A DNA stretch of 64,000 nucleotides from Tuwongella immobilis. Its GTDB lineage: Bacteria; Planctomycetota; Planctomycetia; Gemmatales; Gemmataceae. The position numbers and the translations under genes are program-made. Positions 53,138 through 61,943 of this stretch are shown here, piece by piece (within the stretch, counting starts at the first letter, position 1; each line of letters opens with the position of its first letter). The stretch covers positions 3,944,920 through 4,008,919 of the forward strand of contig NZ_LR593887.1 in assembly GCF_901538355.1 (NCBI RefSeq), in the 5' to 3' direction. The notes beneath the pieces are model-generated. The model was given only the letters and a program-made list of their open reading frames with translations, was not told the origin of the DNA and searched no databases.

Positions 53138-56100
53138 TTACTTGCACAGGACTTCGTCCAGGTTCATCAATTGATTGCACAGCATGGTCCAGGCGGCCAG
53201 TTCTTCGGCGCGAAGGCTGGCGTCGGGTTTCGACTCTCCAACGGTGATCAGTTTCTTCGCTTCCTCGGGCTGTTTCGCATAGAATGCGGCCAGTTCGTTC
53301 AGGCTGCGAATGACGATCGGCTTCTCATCGGCTCGCCAGGGACGCGAGAGCAGCCGAAGCGCCAAATCATCCAACCGCGAGTCCAACGACGGTCCGCCCT
53401 CTTTCAACACGCGGGTTGCGAGGTGGCGGGCGGCTTCCACAAATTGGACATCGTTCAACGTCACCAGTGCTTGGAGCGGGGTATTGGTGCGTTCGCGGCT
53501 GGTCACACAGGTTTCGCGGTTCGGGGCGTTGAAAATTTCCATCGATGCGGGCGGTGCGGCCCGCTTCCACAGTGTGTACATGCTTCGACGATAGAGATTT
53601 TCACCGGAATCGCGGCGATAATCGCGGGTATCCGAGCCGATCATCGCCACCGCTTCCCAGACGCCTTCGGGTTGATACGGCTTCACGGATGGGCCACCGA
53701 TCTTGGGGACCAGCAACCCGCTAACGGCCAACGCCGAGTCGCGGATCATTTCGGCATCCATTCGGAATCGCGGACCACGGGACAGCAGACGATTGGCCGG
53801 GTCTTTGGCCTTCTTCTCCGGCGTGGTGATGGCGGCTTGCCGATAGGTGGAGCTGGTCACCAGCATCTTGAAGAACTGCTTGACATCCCAGCCCTTTTCC
53901 CGGAATTCGATGGCGAGGAAATCGAGTAATTCGGGATGACTGGGCAACTCACCGGTAATGCCAAAATCGCCCGTCGTTCGAACAATCCCGGTCCCGAATA
54001 CTTCTTGCCAGAATCGATTGACGGTCACTCGCGAGGTGAGCGGATGATCGGGCTGCAACAGCCACTTGGCCAACCCCAGGCGATTCTTCGGCAGCGATTC
54101 TCCAAAGGCCGGCAGAATCTTCGGCGTGGCCGGGGGCACCGGATCACGACGACGATCATACTCGCCTCGATGCAACACATGCGCCATCGCCGGTTGCGGT
54201 TTTTCGTTCATCACATGCGCGACGGTCCCACGCGAACGAATCGCCGCTTCTTCTTGCTGCAACTTCGCTTGCGATGCCGCCAGTTGCTTGGAAGTCTCGT
54301 CGTTCGTGGTGATCCACCAAGTGAACAGTTCATCGACTTCTGCCGGCTTGCGATCCTTCGCGGGTTTGGCTAACAATTCGACGATCCGCGGCAGTTTGGC
54401 CATGGCCATGACTTCCGCTTCGCTGTGGTTGCGGTCATAGATCCGCACATCTTGCAGACCAATCCCGTTGAGCCGCGAATCGGTATGGCGTTGGGCCAGT
54501 TTGAATGGCACCGTCGTTTGGATGGTGTCCTTCAGCGTATCATTCTGCACACCAACGGGTTGCGACACGCCGTCGATGTAGATTTTCACCCCCGAAGACT
54601 TGCCCGAACCATCGTATGTCACCCACACATGCTGCCACGTCTTGGGCTTGAGCGGATTGTTCGAGACAACCTTCAGAGCGTTGTCTGGCCACTTGTTGAT
54701 CAGGTGCGTACCGATGCGATCATTCTCGATCCATAAGTCCCAACCGCGATGAGCGTTCGGCGGATCCATACGGGCGAAGACGGCACCGTTTTGGCCAGGT
54801 CGCGGCAGATAAATCCACCCACCGAAGCTGAACGGCTTTTTGCCATCGAAATCCCCGACATCCGCCAATTCCAGATTCGTCTTGGGATTCACAGACAAGG
54901 CTTTGCCGCGTGTGCCCGCGATCCAACCAGGCCCATCCGCAAGCGTGACCTTGCGTTCCTTCCCGGCGACGGTCAGGGTGAGGTCTTTGCCCTTGCCTTC
55001 AACGAACGGCGCATCAAAGACGATCCCTTGATTCGGCACTTGCGATTGAATCGCTTCGACTTTCGCCTGGGCGAACCATTGATCGAAGTCCTTGCGGGCA
55101 GTCGTTTTGCGATTAGCGATCTGGTCTTTCACCGAGGCCAGTTCGCGTTCAATCTGCATCCAGCGATCCCGATCCATTTGATTCGGCACAAACACGGTCG
55201 GCGGCGTGTCGCGGATGTTTCCATCCATCGCCCCTTGCGTGGTGTTGTTGAAGAACGCCGCCAGCGAATAGAATTCACGCTGCGAAAACGGATCGAACTT
55301 ATGATCGTGACAGACAGCACAGCCGGTGGTCATGCCCAGCCAAACTGCGGAGGTCGTCTCGGTGCGGTCGCGGGTGTAGAGCACCAGATATTCTTCGGCA
55401 ATCGCCCCACCTTCATTCGTGGTGATATTGCAGCGATTGAACCCCGTTGCCACCTTCTGATCCAGCGTCGGATTCGGAAGCAGGTCGCCGGCTAATTGTT
55501 CGACCGTGAACTGATCAAACGGCTGATTCTGATTGAAGGCACGGATCACCCATTCTCGATACGACCACATTTCGCGGTAATTGTCGAAGTGAATGCCGTG
55601 CGTATCGCCGTATCGGGCCGCATCCAGCCAAGTCCGACCGCGATGCTCGCCGTATTTGGGCGACGCCAGCAGCGAATCGACATATTTTTCGTAATAATCG
55701 GGCGATTTGTCGTTCACAAACGCCAGCACTTGCTGCGGTGTGGGCGGCACGCCGGTCAGGTCCAGCGACAAGCGTCGGGCGAGCGTGTATCGATCGGCTT
55801 CGGGAGCGGGTGCAAGTCCCTTGGCTTCCATGGCCGCTAAGATGTAGGCATCAATGGGGTTACGCACCCAGTTGGGCTGTTTCACCGCCGGCGCCGGCGT
55901 CTTCTTCGGCGGAATAAACGCCCAATGCGGTTGATACTCGGCCCCTTCTTCGACCCACTTTTTGAGCAATGCCTTTTGCGCATCGGTGAGCGGCTTTTTC
56001 ACCTGCGGCTGCGGCATGATCAATTCGGGATCATTCGTGAAGATCCGCGCGATGATTTCGCTTTTGTCGGCTTTGCCGGGAACGATCGCTTCCATGGCGA

Positions 56101-56323
56101 TCGCGTCATCACGCAAGTCCAATCGCAGACCGGCTTTGCGCGAGGCACTGTCCGGCCCATGGCAGGAGAAACAATGCTCCGCAAGGATCGGACGAATGTC
56201 GCGATTATATTCGAGCTTCCCGGCTGCCTGACCAATCGATGCCAGCAGCAAACTTGCTGTCAGCGCCAGACTGGTAACGGCGAACGGGCGACAGCCTCGC
56301 TGTCGAATCCGTCGATGCATCAT
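53138..56323 (-). CDS. PSCyt1-DUF1549-LamG-DUF1553 cytochrome-type protein
   Basis: This 1061-residue exported planctomycete protein starts with a signal peptide (RPFAVTSLALTASLLLASIGQAA). Domains in order: PSCyt1 with the heme motif CFSCHGPD (~45-55), DUF1549 (ARRLSLDLTGVPPTP...; GMTTGCAVCHDHKFDPF adds a second CxxCH-like motif), a concanavalin/LamG-like domain (~470-650), and DUF1553 at the C-terminus (HPLTSRVTVNRFWQEVFGTG; ERTNTPLQALVTLNDVQF). Such proteins accompany DUF1501 partners and may process complex polymers or electrons at the cell surface. The ATG at 56323 has AGGGG upstream. It is the first gene of the pair. Confidence 0.87.
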   Translation of the reverse strand: MMHRRIRQRGCRPFAVTSLALTASLLLASIGQAAGKLEYNRDIRPILAEHCFSCHGPDSASRKAGLRLDLRDDAIAMEAIVPGKADKSEIIARIFTNDPELIMPQPQVKKPLTDAQKALLKKWVEEGAEYQPHWAFIPPKKTPAPAVKQPNWVRNPIDAYILAAMEAKGLAPAPEADRYTLARRLSLDLTGVPPTPQQVLAFVNDKSPDYYEKYVDSLLASPKYGEHRGRTWLDAARYGDTHGIHFDNYREMWSYREWVIRAFNQNQPFDQFTVEQLAGDLLPNPTLDQKVATGFNRCNITTNEGGAIAEEYLVLYTRDRTETTSAVWLGMTTGCAVCHDHKFDPFSQREFYSLAAFFNNTTQGAMDGNIRDTPPTVFVPNQMDRDRWMQIERELASVKDQIANRKTTARKDFDQWFAQAKVEAIQSQVPNQGIVFDAPFVEGKGKDLTLTVAGKERKVTLADGPGWIAGTRGKALSVNPKTNLELADVGDFDGKKPFSFGGWIYLPRPGQNGAVFARMDPPNAHRGWDLWIENDRIGTHLINKWPDNALKVVSNNPLKPKTWQHVWVTYDGSGKSSGVKIYIDGVSQPVGVQNDTLKDTIQTTVPFKLAQRHTDSRLNGIGLQDVRIYDRNHSEAEVMAMAKLPRIVELLAKPAKDRKPAEVDELFTWWITTNDETSKQLAASQAKLQQEEAAIRSRGTVAHVMNEKPQPAMAHVLHRGEYDRRRDPVPPATPKILPAFGESLPKNRLGLAKWLLQPDHPLTSRVTVNRFWQEVFGTGIVRTTGDFGITGELPSHPELLDFLAIEFREKGWDVKQFFKMLVTSSTYRQAAITTPEKKAKDPANRLLSRGPRFRMDAEMIRDSALAVSGLLVPKIGGPSVKPYQPEGVWEAVAMIGSDTRDYRRDSGENLYRRSMYTLWKRAAPPASMEIFNAPNRETCVTSRERTNTPLQALVTLNDVQFVEAARHLATRVLKEGGPSLDSRLDDLALRLLSRPWRADEKPIVIRSLNELAAFYAKQPEEAKKLITVGESKPDASLRAEELAAWTMLCNQLMNLDEVLCK

Positions 56324-56574
56324 GGAGAGTCCCCTTGGTTTGGCGGGGCGATCAAATCGAAACCGCCACATGGATTGTGGGATCAATCGGCGAGGTTTCT
56401 GCAGGAAGGTTACCCTACCCCTAATTTATCCCCGCTCGCTCAACAGAACAAGCAGATTCAATCTTGATTTCGGAACATCGGTTCGACCGCATCGGAACCA
56501 CCGTTTGCAACCGATCGTCTTTCTGGTAAAATATCTGCAACGATAGTTTCCCACCGAATCGAACGGGGTGCCCA

Positions 56575-58545
56575 ATGTGGAGCGACTCGCGAACGATTCG
56601 AATGCTCGCCATCCTTGCCGTCGGTTGGCTCACCACCACGGCTTCGGCCCAGCCCGCAGCGAATCCTACCTTATCGCTGAGCTACGCGCGAGACATTCGA
56701 CCGATCGTTCAACGCCATTGTTTCGCCTGTCACAAGGCCGATAAACAACGCGGCGGCATTGATTTCGAGCAATTCGATACCGATGCCAAAGCCAATGCTG
56801 CCATCCAGTTATGGCAAAGCGCCTTGGAACGGGTCGCCGCCAATGAAATGCCCCCCGAAGGCAACCCGCCGGTTTCCCCCGCCGATCGAGAAAAGATCAC
56901 CCAATGGCTCAAATCGATCGAGCCAAAGAAGCCCGATTGCAACCAAATCGCGACCGATGACACGCGCAACTTCTATCGCGGCTTCGTGATGAGTCGCCGA
57001 TTGACCAAGACCGAATATCGCAATACCGTCCGAGATTTATTCGGAATCGATCTGAAAGCCGGCGAGTCGATTCCGGCGGATGGCGCAGGTGGGGTGGGAT
57101 TCGACACCAATGGTTCATCCCTGTTTACATCGACCATCCAGTTGGAAAAATATCTCGAAAGTGCCGACCAAGTTTTGAATGTCTTGCTTCCCACTGCCAA
57201 TGGTGAATCACCAAAATTGCCCCAAGGAACGACTCCAGAACACGTTACGGCGGCTCGCAATCGGCTGCTGATCGCCACCCCCACCGCCGGGAAACCGCCC
57301 CGAGAGGCAGCGATTGCGATTCTGCGACCATTCCTTCGACGGGCCTTCCGACGGGCCATTGAACCTTCGGAAATCGAGCGACATTTACAGCCATTCGATC
57401 GCGCCATCGCTCGCGGCGATTCCTTCGAGGCCGCCCTCAAACTCACTCTCAAGGGCGTGCTGATTTCACCGCATTTTCTGTTTCTGGCCGAGCCGGAACC
57501 GGAAAAGGCGGGCGTTTATCGTTTGGGTGGATTCCCACTCGCATCGCGGATGTCGTACTTCCTCTGGGCATCGATGCCGGACGATGAGTTGCTCGCGCTC
57601 GCCGAATCCGGAAAGCTGCTGGACGAAGGCGTGTTGCGGCAGCAAATTCGCCGCATGCGTCACCATCCCAACGCAATCGGATTTGCCGAAAGCTTTGCGG
57701 TGCAATGGCTTGGGTTGGCCAGCCTCGGCGGCAGTGTCCGACCCGATGCGAAATTGTTTCCGGAATTCGATGCCAAACTCGCCGAATCGATGCGGCAAGA
57801 AACGATTCTGTTTGTCGATGCGATTTTCCGCGAAGATCGCAGTCTGACCGACTTGATTGACGGCAATTTCACCTTCGTCAACGAACGATTGGCCAAACTA
57901 TACGGGATTCCGAATATCACCGGCGAGGCGATGCAGCGGGTCACGCTGACCGATCGTCGGCGCGGCGGGGTACTGGGCCAAGCCAGCGTGCTGACTGTGA
58001 CCTCGTTCCCGATTCGTACCAGCCCGGTGCTTCGCGGTCGCTGGGTGCTGGAAGAGTTGCTGGGCAGTCATGTGCCGCCGCCACCGCCGAACGTGCCGGA
58101 ATTGAAGCCGAACGAAGGCGGGATGACCGCCAAAAGTCTGCGGGAACGACTCGAGTTGCACCGCAAACAGGCCGATTGTGCGAGTTGCCATAACCGCATG
58201 GATCCCATCGGCTTCGGCTTCGAGAACTTCGATCCGATCGGTCGATGGCGGGAACAGGATGCCAATGTCGCCATCGACAGCAGCGGCAAACTCCCCAGTG
58301 GGGAATCGTTCCGCGGTCCGGCCGAACTCAAACGCATTCTGTTGGAACGCCGACGCGGAGAATTCACCCGCAATCTCGTTCGCAAGTGCTATGGTTACGC
58401 CATGGGTCGCGAACTCGACCCGTTCGACGATTGCGTCATCAACGCCTGCATCGAAGCGATGGAAAAGGGCCAGCACAAACCATCGCAGTTGATTGAAATG
58501 ATCATCCTGAGTTACCCGTTCCAACACCGATTCAGCAAGCGATAA
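56575..58545 (+). CDS. DUF1592-group planctomycete cytochrome protein
   Basis: This 656-residue exported protein has a signal peptide (MLAILAVGWLTTTASAQ) and a heme site CFACHKADKQRGG near residue 50. The DUF1587/DUF1592/DUF1588/DUF1585 blocks follow in the usual order: LTKTEYRNTVRDLFGID, RRAFRRAIEPSEIERHL, HFLFLAEPEPEKAGVYRLGG, the second CxxCH CASCHNRMDPIGFGFENFD and RNLVRKCYGYAMGREL. This is the planctomycete PSD3/PSD5-type arrangement and pairs with DUF1552, which follows after 11 bases. Catalytic function is not established. Confidence 0.87.
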   Translation: MWSDSRTIRMLAILAVGWLTTTASAQPAANPTLSLSYARDIRPIVQRHCFACHKADKQRGGIDFEQFDTDAKANAAIQLWQSALERVAANEMPPEGNPPVSPADREKITQWLKSIEPKKPDCNQIATDDTRNFYRGFVMSRRLTKTEYRNTVRDLFGIDLKAGESIPADGAGGVGFDTNGSSLFTSTIQLEKYLESADQVLNVLLPTANGESPKLPQGTTPEHVTAARNRLLIATPTAGKPPREAAIAILRPFLRRAFRRAIEPSEIERHLQPFDRAIARGDSFEAALKLTLKGVLISPHFLFLAEPEPEKAGVYRLGGFPLASRMSYFLWASMPDDELLALAESGKLLDEGVLRQQIRRMRHHPNAIGFAESFAVQWLGLASLGGSVRPDAKLFPEFDAKLAESMRQETILFVDAIFREDRSLTDLIDGNFTFVNERLAKLYGIPNITGEAMQRVTLTDRRRGGVLGQASVLTVTSFPIRTSPVLRGRWVLEELLGSHVPPPPPNVPELKPNEGGMTAKSLRERLELHRKQADCASCHNRMDPIGFGFENFDPIGRWREQDANVAIDSSGKLPSGESFRGPAELKRILLERRRGEFTRNLVRKCYGYAMGRELDPFDDCVINACIEAMEKGQHKPSQLIEMIILSYPFQHRFSKR

Positions 58546-58556
58546 GGAGCGACCCC

Positions 58557-59939
58557 ATGCCAGGCTTTCATCCGATTGATCGCCGCACGTTTCTGCGAGG
58601 CAGTGGCGCTGCTTTGGCGCTGCCGTTCTTGGAAGCGATGAGTTCGCCGGTTCAGGCCGCAAGTCCTGCTAGCAAAACGACTTCGGGAACACCGCCGACC
58701 CGCATGGCCTATCTATATTTTCCCAACGGGGCGTGGATGCCGTGGTGGACTCCGACGAAGCCAGGGAAATTGACCGAATTGTCCCCATCGCTCAAGCCGT
58801 TGGAAAAGGTCAAAGACTCCGTGTTGGTGGTCAGCCGCACGACCAAGAAACACAGCTACATCGGCGATGGACACTACGCCAAGACCGCCAATTTTCTGAC
58901 GGGCCTGCCGGTTGTGAAGACAACGGGCAAGTCGATTTCGGTGGGTGGTCCGTCGGTGGATCAACTCGCGGCCAGCAAGATTGGGCATCTCACACCGCTC
59001 CCTTCGCTGGAATTGGGGACCGATCCGGTCATTTCCGGCATCGATAGCAACGTGGGGTACACCCGGTTGTACGGATCGTTCATTTCGTGGCGAACCGCCT
59101 CGATGCCAGTGGCCCGGGAAATTCACCCGCGATTCGTCTATGAACGGCTGTTCGGGCCGAAGGATGCCCAGGGCAATCCCGTGGCCGGTGTCAAACGTGC
59201 AGACGATCAAATGCTGCTCGATCTGGCGATGGATGATGCCAAATCGCTTCGCAAGAAGTTGGGCCGCGACGATCAATTCAAACTCGATGAATATCTGGAC
59301 GCCGTTCGATCCGTCGAAAAGCGATTGGAATTTTTCTCCAAGACCGATCCCCGCGAATGGAAGCCGGATGTCCCCAAGGACAAACTGGTTGCGCCAGCGG
59401 AGCGGATGCCCGAAGATTTTCGGGAGCATATTCGCATCATGCTCGATATGATGCTGCTCGCCTTTTGGACCGACACCACGCGCATCGCGACGTTTATGTT
59501 CGCCAATGATGTTTCTGGCCGAAACTTCTCGTTCGTGGACGGCGTCAAGGGCGGGCACCACGATCTGTCGCACCATAGCAACGAAGCTGCGAAAATCGAT
59601 CAATATGCCCGCATCAATCGCTGGCATGTGCAGCAATTCGCAGAGATGCTCGAGAAAATGGCGGCGATTCGAGAAGGGAATGGTACGCTCCTCGATCATT
59701 CGATGATTCTATTTGGTTCTGGGATGTCGGACGGGAACGCCCATGACCCGAACAATCTGCCGATCATCATCGGCGGTAAAGGTGGCAATCGCCTGGCGAC
59801 GGGACAGCATATCGAGACGCCGCAGCACACGCCGCTGTGCAACGTGCTGCTGACCATGCTGCATGCGGCCGGGTTGAACGAAGCGAAATTCGGCGATAGC
59901 ACGGGTGTGCTTGCGAATGCGTTGGTGGCGGCCAGCTAA
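58557..59939 (+). CDS. DUF1552 protein with Tat-type signal
   Basis: This 460-residue protein begins IDRRTFLRGSGAALALPFLE, a clear twin-arginine signal, and continues into DUF1552 (MAYLYFPNGAWMPWWTP; GHYAKTANFLTGLP; MILFGSGMSDGNAHDPNNLP). It is the usual partner of the DUF1592-type cytochrome 11 bases upstream and is probably exported folded to the same compartment. AAGGAG is 7 bases before the ATG. The family is related in layout to DUF1501 proteins, but its reaction is unknown. Confidence 0.87.
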   Translation: MPGFHPIDRRTFLRGSGAALALPFLEAMSSPVQAASPASKTTSGTPPTRMAYLYFPNGAWMPWWTPTKPGKLTELSPSLKPLEKVKDSVLVVSRTTKKHSYIGDGHYAKTANFLTGLPVVKTTGKSISVGGPSVDQLAASKIGHLTPLPSLELGTDPVISGIDSNVGYTRLYGSFISWRTASMPVAREIHPRFVYERLFGPKDAQGNPVAGVKRADDQMLLDLAMDDAKSLRKKLGRDDQFKLDEYLDAVRSVEKRLEFFSKTDPREWKPDVPKDKLVAPAERMPEDFREHIRIMLDMMLLAFWTDTTRIATFMFANDVSGRNFSFVDGVKGGHHDLSHHSNEAAKIDQYARINRWHVQQFAEMLEKMAAIREGNGTLLDHSMILFGSGMSDGNAHDPNNLPIIIGGKGGNRLATGQHIETPQHTPLCNVLLTMLHAAGLNEAKFGDSTGVLANALVAAS

Positions 59940-60120
59940 TCCGCCGCTGGAATTAGGAAACGCTCATCCTCGAATCCTGTCGGGAGTACGATGAATCTCC
60001 CGGCGGGATTTTTCGTTGGGAAGCGCCGAACTGGTCGAGGAAAATCGCCGCAGTCGTCCCTGCAGTCACTCGGAGCAACCCGAGTTCGACGCCGCATCCA
60101 AGAAAATCGATCAGACGAGC

Positions 60121-60148
60121 TTGACTTTCTATTTAACACCGTTAATAA
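60121..60148 (+). promoter_or_regulatory. Promoter of the tetR-RND operon
   Basis: TTGACT (60121-60126), a 16-base spacer and TAATAA (60143-60148). The -10 lies inside the centre of the palindrome below, 29 bases before the regulator's ATG. Confidence 0.55.
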
Positions 60149-60164
60149 TCCTAACGGCGTTAAA
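60132..60164 (+). promoter_or_regulatory. Palindromic operator, likely for the TetR regulator
   Basis: The 13-base arms TTTAACACCGTTA and TAACGGCGTTAAA are inverted with one mismatch, separated by ATAATCC (7 bases). The dyad covers the -10 box and spacer of the promoter and ends 12 bases before the regulator ATG, an arrangement expected for autorepression. Confidence 0.7.
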
Positions 60165-60176
60165 CGGGAGATTTCG

Positions 60177-60803
60177 ATGACCACGACGCGCCGTGAGCAA
60201 GTCCGCAACGAAGTTCGGGAAAAGATTCTGACGGCTGCCCGAGAGATTCTCGTGGCCGAAGGAATCGATGGCCTCTCCATGCGAAAGTTAGCCAGTCGAA
60301 TTGGCTACACCGCGACTGCCATTTATTTCCACTTCGCGGACAAAAACGCGGTGATTCAAGCCTTGATGGATGAAGACTGCCTCGCGTTGGTGCAGTCGTT
60401 TTCCGAGGCGACGAAGGTCGAAGATCCTGTGGAGCGTCTCCGGCTGATCGGCATGTGTTATGTCCGATTTGCCATCGGGAACCCGAATCATTACTGGGTT
60501 CTCGCGATGATCCCGTATCGGGAATTCGTGATCGATGCCAACGATCCGCGCCGCAGTGATCCCTCGCAAGACTCGTATGCGTTCCTTCGGCAGTCGATCG
60601 AGATCGCCATTCAACAGGGTTGCTTCCGTCCGGAATATTCGGATGTGGAAGAAATCGCGCAAATGCTGTGGGCCACGGTGCATGGGATTGTTTCCCTGCA
60701 TTTGACCCGAGGTGCCGATCCCTGGTTTGCCTGGCGTGACCTCGAAACGACCGCCAACCACCTGGTCACCACGGTCCTGCGTGGCATGACCACTCGGGAC
60801 TAA
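60177..60803 (+). CDS. TetR-family transcriptional regulator
   Basis: This 208-residue regulator has an N-terminal TetR helix-turn-helix (residues ~15-62: AREILVAEGIDGLSMRKLAS, RIGYTATAIYFHFADKNAVI) and a helical C-terminal ligand-binding domain with YVRFAIGNPNHYWVLA, similar to the WHG-type TetR C-domain. It probably represses itself and the efflux genes until a ligand binds. The ATG at 60177 has GGGAG 7 bases upstream; the longer frame to 59991 would cover the promoter and is rejected. A palindrome lies over its promoter. The RND adaptor starts 60 bases after the stop. Confidence 0.92.
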   Translation: MTTTRREQVRNEVREKILTAAREILVAEGIDGLSMRKLASRIGYTATAIYFHFADKNAVIQALMDEDCLALVQSFSEATKVEDPVERLRLIGMCYVRFAIGNPNHYWVLAMIPYREFVIDANDPRRSDPSQDSYAFLRQSIEIAIQQGCFRPEYSDVEEIAQMLWATVHGIVSLHLTRGADPWFAWRDLETTANHLVTTVLRGMTTRD

Positions 60804-60863
60804 TTCTCGCCCGAATTTCTTGCGACGAATCGACGCGTGCTCGCATTCTCTGGAGACCTTCAG

Positions 60864-61943
60864 ATGGGTGTCCGCGCTACCGTCTTGCCTTTGATGACCG
60901 GCATTGCTCTGCTGACCGTCGGTTGTAAGCCCAAACCGACCCAAGCCGAATCCGTCCAGCCGGTGGTAGTGACTCAAGCCGAACGACAACCGCTTACGGC
61001 ACCACAAAGCTATACCGGTGTCATTCGAGCGCGATATGAAACCGATTTAGGTTTCCGAGTGGGTGGCAAAGTCACTTCCCGGCGAGTGGAAATCGGGCAA
61101 TTAGTCGCGCCAGGTCAGATTTTGGCGACATTGGACCCGGAAGACTACGAACTTGCCGTGCGGGTGGCCGAAGCCGATGTTGCCGCCGCGGAAGCCGAAG
61201 CGAAAGTCGCCGCCCAGGAAGAAGCGCGGGCCAAATCACTCTTGCAATCCAAAGCCATCAGCTCCTCGGAATACGATTCCCGATTGTCACTGAGCGAAGC
61301 CACCCGCGAACGTCGGGAGAAGGCCAAGCGATCGCTGCAACTGGCGAAAAATCGCCTGGAATACTGCACGCTCACCGCCGATTCCGCAGGCGTGGTCTGC
61401 TCGCTGATGCTGGAAGCGGGCCAAGTCGTGGCAGAGGGCCAATCGTTGATTCGCATTGCACGATTGGAAGAGAAGGAAGCGATTGTCAGCATTCCTGAAC
61501 ATCGCATGAACGAACTCCCCGACCAGCGAGCCGAAATTTCGCTCTGGTCCGGCAAAGGCCAGCGCATTCCGGCGAAACTCCGCGAACTGTCACCCACTGC
61601 CGATCCCACGACCCGCACCTATCAGGCCCGCTTTACGCTGTTAGAATCGGTGCCCGGTATCGAACTTGGCATGACCGCAACCGTTCACCTCTCCAGCCGA
61701 ATCGAAGAGACCGCGGTAGTGGTTCCGGCGACGGCGATTCTCTCTCGTGGAACGCAACCGATTGTCTGGCAAGTGGATGCGACGCAAGGCAAGATCACTC
61801 CCATCTCCGTGGTTGTGCGGGAATATCGCCAGGATCGCGTCGTCTTGGCCGAAGGATTGCGTGGCGGTGAAACGATCGTCCGAGCTGGTGTGCAAAAGTT
61901 GGACGCTGCCCAAACGGTTCGCATTGTGGAGGATCGCCGATGA
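60864..61943 (+). CDS. RND efflux periplasmic adaptor lipoprotein
   Basis: This 359-residue adaptor (membrane fusion protein, HlyD/AcrA type) has a lipoprotein signal with lipobox LTVGC (Cys21), so it is probably anchored to the inner membrane. A barrel-sandwich/lipoyl half (ETDLGFRVGGKVTSRRVEIG), a hairpin of long helices (DVAAAEAEAKVAAQEEARAK), and a beta-barrel (TARTYQARFTLLES-like region) follow. It links the RND pump to an outer-membrane channel, for which no gene is in the window. The ATG at 60864 has GGAGA 8 bases upstream. The pump gene starts in the stop codon (ATGA). Confidence 0.92.
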   Translation: MGVRATVLPLMTGIALLTVGCKPKPTQAESVQPVVVTQAERQPLTAPQSYTGVIRARYETDLGFRVGGKVTSRRVEIGQLVAPGQILATLDPEDYELAVRVAEADVAAAEAEAKVAAQEEARAKSLLQSKAISSSEYDSRLSLSEATRERREKAKRSLQLAKNRLEYCTLTADSAGVVCSLMLEAGQVVAEGQSLIRIARLEEKEAIVSIPEHRMNELPDQRAEISLWSGKGQRIPAKLRELSPTADPTTRTYQARFTLLESVPGIELGMTATVHLSSRIEETAVVVPATAILSRGTQPIVWQVDATQGKITPISVVVREYRQDRVVLAEGLRGGETIVRAGVQKLDAAQTVRIVEDRR

